From: Laburnicola sp. R22_1
Taxonomy: Eukaryota; Ascomycota; Dothideomycetes; Pleosporales; Didymosphaeriaceae
Reading direction: 5' to 3'
Assembly: GCA_014281115.1 (NCBI GenBank)
Contig: JACONQ010000018.1
Span: 868,001-932,000 of the forward strand
DNA: 64,000 nucleotides
The position numbers and the translations under genes are program-made. The notes beneath the pieces were generated by a model. That model was given only the letters and a program-made list of their open reading frames with translations, made no database searches and was not told the DNA's origin. Below are positions 47,369-57,907 of the stretch, in pieces (position 1 is the first letter of the stretch; every line of letters starts with the position of its first letter).

Positions 47369-47884
47369 CTATAGGTAGCGTCTTAAGAAAGAAGTAAATA
47401 TTATATTACTATCTATAGCTAAATTAAAAGGGTTAATCTTAGAATAATATAAAGGCGGTACATAGTCTTATAGAGCTAACCTATTAGAGATAGCTAGAAT
47501 AGTTAAAAGAGCTAGTTAAATTAATACTATTTTAAGATAGTAAATAAGAAAGAAATCTAGGGGACCCTTTCTTATATAAAGGGCGATATAGGGTATAAGC
47601 CTACGCTAACTACTACACTAATACTAACTAGGAAAGACGTCTTTAGAAAGGTAAAAGGCGCTAATAGGGAGAAATAGAGTGTGAAAAAAAGGTAATAGGG
47701 CGTGCTTAGTAGATAGGCCAGTAAGAACTATTACACTTTATACTATTTATTAATTATTAGTAACTTTTAGACTTAGCTAGTAATAATTATTAGTATAATA
47801 ATAAAGTAGAAAATATAAAGATTAATATAAATAAGCTAGTAGATATATTTTAGCTTAAGTATATTAGTTATTATACTACTAGTA
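47369..47884. other. AT-rich sequence right of Gypsy-2
   Basis: Continuation of the pre-insertion sequence at 39201-40402. RIP-type composition, no recognisable gene. Confidence 0.45.
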
Positions 47885-48130
47885 ACTCCTTTTTATTAAT
47901 ACCTTAAAACGCTTTTCTGTGTATACAATTGTAGGAGGGATATCTGCTATTATTATAATATTTTTTAGAAACCCCTTAGTTATAAAAAAACTATATATAT
48001 ATATAGATTTAGTAGTATAATAAAGTTTTTTTATAACTAAGGGGTTTCTAAAAAATATTATAATAATAGCAGATATCCCTCCTACAATTGTATACACAGA
48101 AAAGCGTTTTAAGGTATTAATAAAAAGAAG
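47885..48130. mobile_element. Foldback element made of two R2 arms
   Basis: Left arm about 47885-47990 and right arm about 48018-48130 are near-perfect reverse complements (left cttttctgtgtatacaattg, right caattgtatacacagaaaag; left gaaaccccttagttataaaa, right ttataactaaggggtttcta), separated by about 30 bp. The arm is the terminal part of R3 and recurs singly at 24893, 25447, 28255, 31078, 35660 and 38225. It can form a hairpin of about 100 bp. Confidence 0.85.
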
Positions 48131-48189
48131 TTAGCGCGTTATAAGCGAGCTTATCGGGCTTAGCGCGCCCTATATATATATATATTATT

Positions 48190-48300
48190 TTATTTACCTA
48201 GAAATAGATTAATAAAGGCTTTTATCTTAAAAAATATATTAAAAAAGTAAAGCCCTTCACTTAGTAATAAAAAAGAGTATAAAAAAGGTAATATAATTAT
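48190..48300 (+). repeat. R1 arm copy
   Basis: ggcttttatcttaaaaaata and cttagtaataaaaaagagta, directly left of short element copy B. Confidence 0.7.
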
Positions 48301-48302
48301 AC

Positions 48303-48316
48303 TAAGCGCTATATAT
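48303..48316. repeat. Direct repeat left of copy B
   Basis: taagcgctatatat, identical to 48421-48434. Confidence 0.8.
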
Positions 48317-48420
48317 TAAAGATCTTTATCGTGTTAAGATTCTAACTAAGGTCGAATTCGTACTATATATAGAGAGGAGTAAAATAGAAGACACTAAAAT
48401 CTAGTACCTAGCACATAGTA
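48317..48420 (+). mobile_element. 104-bp R4 short element with 14-bp target duplication (copy B)
   Basis: Starts taaagatctttatcgtgtta and ends agcacatagta, the same ends and the same length as 30130-30233. Flanked by taagcgctatatat at 48303-48316 and 48421-48434. Confidence 0.78.
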
Positions 48421-48434
48421 TAAGCGCTATATAT
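48421..48434. repeat. Direct repeat right of copy B
   Basis: taagcgctatatat, identical to 48303-48316. Confidence 0.8.
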
Positions 48435-49663
<1,229 letters not shown>

Positions 49664-49689
49664 AGTATTATCTTTTTTATGTGTGGCGT

Positions 49690-49805
49690 TATTTTATCTA
49701 CCTAGAAGTAGGACAATAAAGGCTTTTATCTTAAATAACATAACAAAAATGCAGAGCCTCCTACTTAGTAATTAAAAAGGCGTAAAATAGTAATAATAAA
49801 AAAAA
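49690..49805 (+). repeat. R1 arm copy
   Basis: tctacctagaagtaggacaa, ggcttttatcttaaataaca and cttagtaattaaaaaggcgt. Confidence 0.75.
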
Positions 49806-49827
49806 GATCTTTTTTATATATTGTTAA

Positions 49828-50042
49828 ATTATCTATCTAGGGGTAGAACGACAAAGGCTTTTATCTTAAATAATATGATAAAAAACGCAAAGCCCCCTGC
49901 TTAGTAACTAAAAAGAGAGAATTTTTTTATAATTATTTTTTTATCCTCTTTTTAATTACTAAGTAGTGGGCTTAGCTTTTATATTATTTTATTTAAGATA
50001 GAAGCCTTTATTATTCTACCTCTAAATAGTTAATTAATAACA
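49828..50042. mobile_element. Complete R1 foldback element
   Basis: Left arm 49828-49920 (ggcttttatcttaaataata, cttagtaactaaaaagagag) and right arm 49945-50042 (ctctttttaattactaag, ttatttaagatagaagcc) are reverse complements about a 25-bp AT spacer. TTAA-like sequence lies at both outer ends (gttaaattatc, agttaattaat), a possible TTAA target. Single arms elsewhere in the block are probably halves of such elements. Confidence 0.8.
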
Positions 50043-50869
50043 TATATTACGGTCTTAACTAAGACCTACAGGCCCTTTATAGTTAAATTACATAATTAAG
50101 AAACTTTTTAATTTTAGAAATAACGTAGTTATAGGTAAATACTGCCTATAGCTAGTTTAATAGCTTTTAAATATTATTTAACTACTTAGCACCTCTCTTA
50201 TTACACTTTTTTAGCTCCTAAAGGAACTTATTATTATTTATAGTATTAAGTAGCCTTATTAGGTCTTTTCTCTACTATGTAATATATTCTAGGTTTACCT
50301 TAGTCTATTAAGTAGTCTCTATGCGCATTATTAATATATATATAACTTAAGCTAGTAAATAGTAGTATAGACTATATGTATATATTGCGTAGTAATTTAG
50401 TATAAGCAACTTAACTAGAAGCTTATTACTATTAGCTATCTTAAGCTTTAGCTTCTTTCTAGTAATAATTATAAGCTTATTAATTAAGTTTTAAAAATTT
50501 AAGAAGGAGTCTATAGTAGATTAGGCGTACTTAAGGTTAAACTTTGCTTTATAGCACGGTTACATCTTTATTTTATTTAATTTAGCTATAGTTATTAGTT
50601 ATAGTACTATGTAAAATAGTAGTAGAATTAGGCTCTTTTTATATAGGTAATAAGTACCCTAACCTTATTACTACCTATATAGGCGAGATAAGTTATTGCT
50701 TAATAATAGTTCTAAACTATAGTTAAGTTAACCCTGCCTATATACATAATAGCCTTGTAGAGTATTATATAATAAGCGTGTTATTAACTTAGTTATATAT
50801 ATTTATATAGTATTTTATAGAGCTAGTATATAGAAAAATACTTTAATAGAAATTCTAATATGGATATTA
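50043..50869. other. AT-rich RIPed sequence, unassigned
   Basis: No recognisable element ends or protein motifs. Confidence 0.4.
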
Positions 50870-50991
50870 AATAGTAATATAATAGTTTATTATTTATATC
50901 TCTTTATAGATACTAGTAAGAGCCCTTAGGTTACTTTGTATTATAGTTGCTATATACACCTTTATTCCCTCTATCCTTTTAATGGACTTAC

Positions 50992-50992
<1 letters not shown>

Positions 50993-51055
<63 letters not shown>
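50993..51055 (+). repeat. (TTA)21 microsatellite
   Basis: 63 bp of pure TTA preceded by about 120 bp (50872-50992) homologous to the DNA before the 123-unit array. Confidence 0.95.
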
Positions 51056-51056
<1 letters not shown>

Positions 51057-51989
51057 TAGTATATCTATATAGTGTTATAAGTAGTAAGTAGATAGAGGTA
51101 CTAGTATATATATCTCTTATTATTATTCTCTTTAATAGTAGTTAACTGCGTATAGTAATATATAGCAAGATTGTAGTTATAGTTATCTTAAAGGTGCTTC
51201 TTTAGTAGGTAAAGGTTCTAAAGCTCTACTGCGTACGTAGAAGCTATATATACTAGACTATTATATAACTACTTATATAGTAGCTATAGAGTAACCTTCT
51301 TAAGCTAGATAATTTAGAAATTTATCTACACCTAGCGTAGATTTAGTAGGCCTTTTAGATACTATATATCTATTTTTTTAAATATATCTTTTAGCGTCTA
51401 AGTATATTATAGTATTGCCGCTTTATTAATTTATATCCTCTATAGCTAGGGTACTATAGGCTTAAGGGCAAGACGCATTAAATTCTAAAGCAATTCTAAT
51501 ATTATAGAGAGAGGAGGATATAGCGAGATAGCATTGCTAAAGAGTAGTTAAACCTATAGTGTAGACTTATAGAAAGCTAGTTAATAGTTTTATTAATAGT
51601 AACGCGTTATATATACTTATAGTATATAAGTATAAAGTAGTTACTAATAGATATATAAATATAGTGCACTAAACTAATATTATATAATTAATAACTAAGC
51701 GTATATAATATATAATTACTATAGCTAGCTAATATCCCTCTTAGTAAGAATAGCCTAATAAAACGAATAATAAAAATATAGAAAAATAGATTATAACTAG
51801 TTATTTCTTTTACTAAAGTATAGCTGCGGAATGCGGCTTTATTTATATAAAAAAACACATATTAAAGTTACTTAGTAAAAGCTACTTAAGAGCTATTATA
51901 ATTAGTACTTAACTAACTATTTTAATAAGGGCTTTTAACTCTGTTGCCTTTAATCTGGGCGCATAAACCCCGCTAATAGTGAATAGCTA
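51056..51989. other. AT-rich RIPed sequence before Pogo-2
   Basis: No gene. Contains at about 51718-51765 a RIPed copy (actatagctagctaatatcc, ctcttagtaagaatagcc) of the sequence found unmutated at 57350-57392. Confidence 0.5.
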
Positions 51990-52588
51990 AGCTAGCGCAT
52001 ATAGTTCCTGCGCATATAGTTCCTGCGCATATAGGGTTCCTGCGCACCTCACTAAAACGCGACACCTACACAAAACACATTAGATTTCTCTACAACGCTC
52101 TACAACAATAGATGCTTATAAGACTGCTATATCGCGAGCTCTTTTTAATCTCTCTATAGGTATTTTTTCTAGCTGAAGGGCTGCAGCTAAGGCGTACGGG
52201 GTCCCTAAGTCTACACTACGCAACCGTCTTAATAGCGCAACAAATAGTGCGCTTAGCTATTAGCATCAGCAGCGGCTGACTCCTCTACAAAAGGACTTCC
52301 TAGTAGACTGGATCCTCGAAGAAGACGCACGCGCCTGCCCTCCCTTATACACTCGCGCTTAAGAAATAGCTAATTAAATTCTATGTATAAACAGCAATAG
52401 TTAGCCTATTAGTAAACTCTAGCTCTTACACTTTATTAAGTGACAGCCACACGTCGCCTTAGTTATTAGTAGAAAGCTTAAGGCTTAGAGAGCTAATACA
52501 GCGACTCTAGAGCAGTTACGCGCGTTCCTAGAGCGCTATAAGCAGACTTAACAGCGGCTTAATATATAGGCGAAGAATACATATAATA

Positions 52589-54701
52589 CTGTGTCTGTGC
52601 ACTCAACACCCGGATTCAGTCAACGCCCCGCTGAACGCAAACCACCCCAAATTTCAACACGCCATAACGCCACCAATATAAGCTCAATTAAGGCTGCAAT
52701 TAAAGAAATAGAATCGCTAAGGTCAGAAGAATCTTTCTCTTATACTAAGATCGCTAGCAAGTATGGCGTTAATCGAAGTACGCTGTCGCGAAGGCACCAA
52801 GCGATTCAAACAACGCGTGCAACTGCGGGGTTTAACCAACGGAAACTTAGTCCCCAACAAGAGCAGGAGCTTGTACAATACATTGAAGGGCTTATAGCGC
52901 GTCACTTGCCACCCACAAGAGAGATAATACGAAATTTCGCGTTAACAATAGCCAAGGAGCTAGTGAGCGAGAGCTGGGTTACTCGCTTCATTGACCGACA
53001 CAACATCTATCTGATCTCTCAATGGGCAGCTGGTATGGACAGCAATCGCCACTAAGCCGACTCAGGGGATAAATACAGCCTGTATTTTGATCTCCTGGGT
53101 GCCAAAATTAAGGAATATGACATCGAGCCTTGTCACACGTATAATATGGATGAAAAAGGCTTCTTAATTAGTATCACTAGCCGATCAAAACGAGTGTTCA
53201 GCAGACGAATGTGGGAGAATAAGGAGGTTATAGCATCTCCCTAAGATGGCTCTTATGAATGGATTACCCTCCTAGCGTGTGTTTGCGCTAATAGATTAGT
53301 CTTGCCGCTAAGCCTTATCTATTAGGCTACTAACAAGGCTATACAATTAAGCTGGGTAGAGGATATTAAGGCAGGAGAGCACTTAGTATATATTTCCTCG
53401 TTGCCTTCAGGCTGGACAAACAACAATATCGGCCTTGCCTGGCTTGAACAGGTGTTTAATCGCTACACTAAGACAAAAGCTCAACAGTCTTACTGGTTAC
53501 TTATTCTTAATAGCCATAGATCTCACGTTACTATGGATTTTATCAACTATTGCGACCGTAACAGGATACTCCTAGCCATCTTCCCCCCTTATTTAACCCA
53601 CACGCTTCAGCCACTTGATGTGGTTCTATTTAAGCCTCTATCAACTGCGTACTTAAAGGAGCTATCAGATTACCTCCACCAGAGCTAGGGACTCCTCCCT
53701 ATTAAGAAAGGGGACTTCTTCCCTCTATTCTAGGAGGCCTAGACGAGCTCTTTTAAGGAGGAGACGATACTTAAGTCTTTTGAAGCAACAGGCATATTAC
53801 TATTTAACCTAGAGGTTATACTTAAAAGGTTCACTAACACTACCCTAGATAAGCAGGAATCGCGAGAGAGCTCTACGTCAGTACTTAGCGGATCTAACTG
53901 GCGTAAACTAGACCGCCTTGTACGATCCGCAGTAGAAGATCAGAGTAGTAAGGACGCGCAGAAGCTTAGCCGCTCACTCCACCACATCTTAGTTTAAAAT
54001 AAGTTACTTCACCATAAGATTGCTGGGTTAAGAGAGGCTCTTACTACGAAAAAGAAGCACAAGAAGAAGGGAAAACCTCTAGATCTGCAACAACATCAAG
54101 AGTACTATGGGGGGGCGGTTTTCTGGTTACTAAGGAAGGTTAGGGAGGCTCGCGTACGTTAGTCTGTAAAGGAACAAGAGGAGAAGGAGCAGAAGCTTCA
54201 AAAAGCTGAGAAGGCTGAGTTAAAGAAGGCAGCTAAGCTATGCAAGGAGAAAATTGTAGAGGAGAAGCGTGTGGCGAGGGAGGCAGCTAAGGTAGCCAAG
54301 GAGAAGGAGAAGGCTAAGAAGGCAGTAAAGCGTGCTTACTAGAGAGAAGCTCGCGACAATACAAAAGCTCTACAATCTACCCAAAAGGGTAAGAGAAAGG
54401 CCTCGCAGCTATCTATGTAGAGCAACAAGCGTCAGAAACGCGTAGTTAATACTATAACTACTTAGGAGGCTTTAGGTGCCGCATCAGCAGCTCCACCTAA
54501 GACCACGCGGCACGGCCGTAATATTAAGCTTCTAAGTAAATATAAGTAGCACAGGTGAATCGCAAGCATCAAAATAGTACTCTACTACAAAATCTCGTAA
54601 TAATAGCGATTTTGTGTGGCTCTGCAGCCTTATTTTAGTTAAGCTGCTATGGTGTTCAGCGGGGCGTTGACTGAATCCGGGCGTTGAGTGCACGGACACA
54701 G
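52589..54701 (+). mobile_element. Pogo/Fot-type transposon (Pogo-3), nested in Pogo-2
   Basis: Inverted ends: ctgtgtctgtgcactcaaca at 52589 and, on the minus strand from 54701, ctgtgtccgtgcactcaacg. The match continues for about 48 bp (cccggattcagtcaacgccc). TA target on both sides (52587-52588 and 54702-54703). 2113 bp. It is the least mutated DNA element here, so it is the youngest of the nest. Confidence 0.93.
52591..54600 (+). pseudogene. Pogo-3 transposase, lightly RIPed
   Basis: Frame open from about 52591 to 53055, then TAA; a second clean stretch is 53401-53688. Features: helix-turn-helix I-A-S-K-Y-G-V-N-R-S-T-L-S-R-R at about 52747-52790; R-K-L-S-P-Q-Q-E-Q-E-L-V-Q-Y-I at about 52840; W-V-T-R-F-I-D-R-H at about 52978; Y-N-M-D-E-K-G-F at about 53140-53163 (first Asp kept); W-L-L-I-L-N-S-H-R-S-H-V-T at about 53493-53530 (second Asp changed to Asn); P-P-Y-L-T-H-T-L-Q-P-L-D at about 53585-53620. 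A Lys/Glu/Ala-rich coiled tail occupies 54150-54360. About nine TAA/TAG codons, all explicable by CAA/CAG changes. Probable start near 52670 is ATA, from ATG. Confidence 0.85.
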
Positions 54702-55986
54702 TATAGATAAGACTAGCGTTGCTCTAAGAGTATGTACAAACACTAGAGTACTCTCTAGTAGTTAGAAAAAGAAGGCTTATATTTAGTCTCTAGAGAATTG
54801 CAAGTAGGTCTCTATAATTAAGTGTGTGTTAGTGATAGGGCGGAAACTACGCTGCGCGGTCATCTTCAAAGGCCAGAGCCTACAAACTACCTAGTTCCTA
54901 TTGTCCTACGTACCTAGCTGGCTGTATACAACCTTAGAGAACGGATAGATATTAAAAGCAATAGGTGTTAAGTGGCTGTAGCGTATATTTATACCTAAGA
55001 CGGCTGTAGGTAATAGCTAGTACCGCCTCCTTATCCTTAACGGCCACAGCAGCTATATTAATATAGAGTTCCTATAGCTTTGTAAACAGCATCGAATAGA
55101 GCTCTTATACCTACCTGCGCATACCTTGCACGTCCTACAGCCTCTAGATCTCGCCCCTTTCTCCGTTATTAAGTCTAGTTACCAACGCCAGATCCAGGAG
55201 CTTGCATCGCTTAACGACGCCGCACCTGTTAAGGAGTGCTTTATTGCCTGCTATTATTAAGCTAGGGAGGAAGGCTTCACAGAGCGTGTGATTCGAGCTA
55301 GCTAGCAGGCTACTAGTATCTGCCTATTTAACATTAATCACGTGCTCAGCTTGTCGCAAGTCTCCTAGAGGCCTACTACGCCTACGCATCAGCAGCAGCC
55401 TTAGCAGCAGCCTTAGAGCTTCCTCTTAACCCCTTAAGGCCCTCGCGATCTCTATATAGCGCAGCTCGACGTCCAGAGCGTTAAGAATCTAGGTTGTAGG
55501 ACCCAGCTACTCCTACAGAAAGCAGGTAAGGCTTTAGCAGCTGCAAATGCTAGAGCTACAGGGCTAGAATTAGAGAAAAGACGCCTTAAGTATTATCTAC
55601 AGACTACTAGCTCTTAGCGTCCTTAAAAGCGCGTTCAAATAGACCCAAATTAACGCTTTGTAGAGGTAGAGACTATTATAGAGGCTATACGCGCAGCTAA
55701 GGCTACAGGAGCTTAGCAGCAAAGAGATCTACTATAGTAAGCGCTTCAAAGACAGCTACTATAGTTATAGCAGCTGCAGCGCTTAAATCTATGTGTACAC
55801 AATGGCAATTATAAGAGCGTTGTGGAGAAATCTGACGTGTTTTGTGTAGGTGACGCGTTTTGGTGAGGTGCGCAGGAACCCTATGTGCGCAGGAACTATA
55901 TGCGCTAGCTTAGTATCCCCGTGATCCCTTTTTATAGCCCTGACCGACTGCGAATACGACTCCAGCTGCCCTGTAGAAAGCCCGCT

Positions 55987-57004
55987 ATGAAGCTCATCCT
56001 ATCGACCTCGTACGCACCACCACGCCCCACCCCGCGCCGCTGTCTGCTCACAAGCCAGGAACATCATGTCCGGAGGGCCCTCGGTGATCCGCAGACACAC
56101 GTTCGAGAAGTCCAACACCGAGCTGACCTCGTCCCTCCGCGCCAACTTCACCGCCCACCAGGCGTCTGCCGCCAACGGCACCGCATCCGCATCCGGATCC
56201 CCCAGGCCTGGGCCCTCGTTCAGGGCGTGGACCACGCAACAAGACAACGCGCTCTGGGTACCCACGCACACCCCCTCGCCACTGTCCGAGCCGCGGGACG
56301 CTTACGACATCACCGTCAAGCTCTTCTACCTGCCCAACGTGCCCGCCGACACGCGCTGTGTGCAGACCAGGGAGGCCATCAACTTCGTGCTAAGGGAGCT
56401 GAGCACGACATCGATAGATCTGCTCATCGTCAGCTTCCCCGGCATATCCTTCGACGCCGATGACGACGAGTCAGACGTGGACGATCCGCCTTCAGCGCCC
56501 GCCTCGGAACACGACCAGGACATGCAGGATGTCGAGGGCGCGCCCGAGGACATAGACACCATGTTAACCACATGGCGGACACTGGAGAGACTGCACGACG
56601 AGGGGCTGGTCTCGAAGCTGGGCATCGCCGAGTTTGGCTGCACGCGCCTGGAGAAGTTCCTGCCTCGGACCAAGATAATGCCAAGCGTGGACCAGATCAA
56701 CGTTCGCGACTGCTGTGTGGTGCCCAAACCTCTCATCATGTATGCGAAGCAGCAGAAGATCGAGCTGCTGACTCACAACGACTGTACGAATGTACTTCCC
56801 AGGGGGACGCTAAGAGACATATTGGGGTCAGGGGAGAAGGGTGTCGGTGTGCTGGCAGGAGGACGGGACGACACAGAGAGGCTGCAAGGTGACGTGGAGC
56901 CGCAATGGGTCGTCAAGTACACAGCAGTGGTCAAAGACCGAGGTGTTGTGGAAAGCAAAGGGTACTTTGCTGTTGCGGAGCTACGCAGCGAGCAATCCGC
57001 CTAG
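55987..57004 (+). CDS. Glutamate-cysteine ligase modifier (regulatory) subunit
   Basis: Two exons: 55987-56009 and 56059-57004, intron 56010-56058 (49 bp, gtacgc...gccag), giving 322 aa. The spliced start MKLILSTSNIMSGGPSVIRR fits the family better than the internal ATG at 56066, which would give 312 aa. Conserved parts: D-I-T-V-K-L-F-Y at about residues 90-97; I-D-L-L-I-V-S-F-P-G; T-W-R-T-L-E-R-L-H-D-E-G-L-V-S-K-L-G-I-A-E-F-G; S-V-D-Q-I-N-V-R-D-C-C-V-V-P-K-P-L; E-L-L-T-H-N-D-C-T. An acidic insert follows the I-V-S-F-P strand. The protein has an aldo-keto reductase fold and acts by binding the catalytic GCL subunit, raising its affinity for glutamate and easing feedback inhibition by glutathione, in the cytosol. 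Pogo-2 ends 76 bp upstream of the ATG. Intact. Confidence 0.94.
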
Positions 57005-57344
57005 TTCCATACCGGTAGCATTTCTTCATGTCCACATTCGTAACTGTATATTTCCGTCTCCTGCCATTGATACGCCTTTCTAGCCGTTTAGTTGATTGTC
57101 TCCTAGATTTAAGCTATGGATGTCCCTACTCCCCGCCTCGTCCACTCTGGTGGTTGAGCCTGCATCCATCCAGGTGCGCTTTCCTCTTATGGAGAGTGCA
57201 CCCTGCCAATGCGGTGGTGACTACCCTCATGAGGTGGACCCTGATAAACAATAACAGATTCGCCGCTTGCCTGGTTTCTTCTTCGCTCGACCACTTTCGT
57301 CTACGTTCCGTCTGCATACTGCTCTGCTGCCGCCTTTGCTCGTA
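57005..57344. other. 3' intergenic region of the GCL modifier gene
   Basis: GC-balanced, between convergent genes. No supported gene. Confidence 0.5.
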
Positions 57345-57480
57345 CAAGCTTACTATAGCTAGCTAACGTCCCTCTTGGTGAGAATAGCCAAAGGAAAACA
57401 CACATAATTAGGTAAGGCTTGTGCGTAAGCTCGATCTCTTAATAATAAGGTTTTATTACTAATATCTACATGCCCCGTAA
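57345..57480 (+). repeat. Un-RIPed copy of a dispersed sequence also at 51718
   Basis: actatagctagctaacgtcc and ctcttggtgagaatagccaa match 51718-51765 with only G-to-A and C-to-T differences there. Followed by a small palindrome near taataataaggttttatta. Element class and exact ends are unknown. Confidence 0.5.
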
Positions 57481-57907
57481 ACCGCTCTTACGCCTCTACA
57501 ACGCCGTCAAACTCGCTCCCACAGTTCTAAAAACCTCACTAAAGCCAGAAATGGCCCATAGTAGCCCTTTGCGAATGCTCTAGCGTTGGATACCCTACTA
57601 TCGCTGGCGGAACTGCTGTTGTCATATATATATGTCCTATAAGCACATGCCCACACACATTAAGGACTCAAAGCAAGAAAGGTCTAAGCGAACAGCTCAA
57701 TTGACTATTACTCAAGGTTCCCATAACCATGCCAGTACACAAAACAAAACCCAAAACAGCTACTCATCACAGCGCGGTCACAGACCAGCCAGCTCTCAAC
57801 TTTCGATCATTAATCCACCATTATGTACAACAGTCCCGTTCTTGACCACTGTGCTTCATGCGGCTTTACAAGCTCAGCCCTGGAACAGTTGCATGGGTGC
57901 AAGCCAT

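Larger units (their letters stand above)
52140..55760 (+). pseudogene. Pogo-2 transposase remnant (split by Pogo-3)
   Basis: N-terminal part 52140-52588: A-A-A-K-A-Y-G-V-P-K-S-T-L-R-N-R (helix-turn-helix, psq/CENP-B type), then L-T-P-L-Q-K-D-F-L-V-D-W-I. It is cut at about residue 150 by the nested element. C-terminal part 54704-55760: L-L-I-L-N-G-H-S-S-Y at about 55025-55055 (family LDGHGSH; Asp to Asn), then L-Y-L-P-A-H-T-L-H-V-L-Q-P-L-D at about 55108-55150, and a Gln/Ala-rich tail with L-E-L-E-K-R-R-L. The order identifies DDE_1. Multiple TAG/TAA stops. Confidence 0.82.
51990..55910 (+). mobile_element. Pogo/Fot-type transposon (Pogo-2), interrupted by Pogo-3
   Basis: Terminal inverted repeats of about 90-100 bp start agctagcgcatatagttcct at 51990 and, reverse complemented, at 55910. 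They continue through gggttcctgcgcacctcac and cctacacaaaacac to about 52105 and 55820. A TA dinucleotide lies outside each end (51988-51989, 55911-55912). The left repeat has an extra unit of tatagttcctgcgca. Without the nested element and its duplicated TA it is about 1.8 kb. Mutated less than the AT block but with stops. Confidence 0.9.

Noticed and set aside
47879..48097. 72-codon minus-strand ORF
   Set aside because: Lies across the palindrome of the foldback element; its translation repeats because of the hairpin, not because it is a protein.
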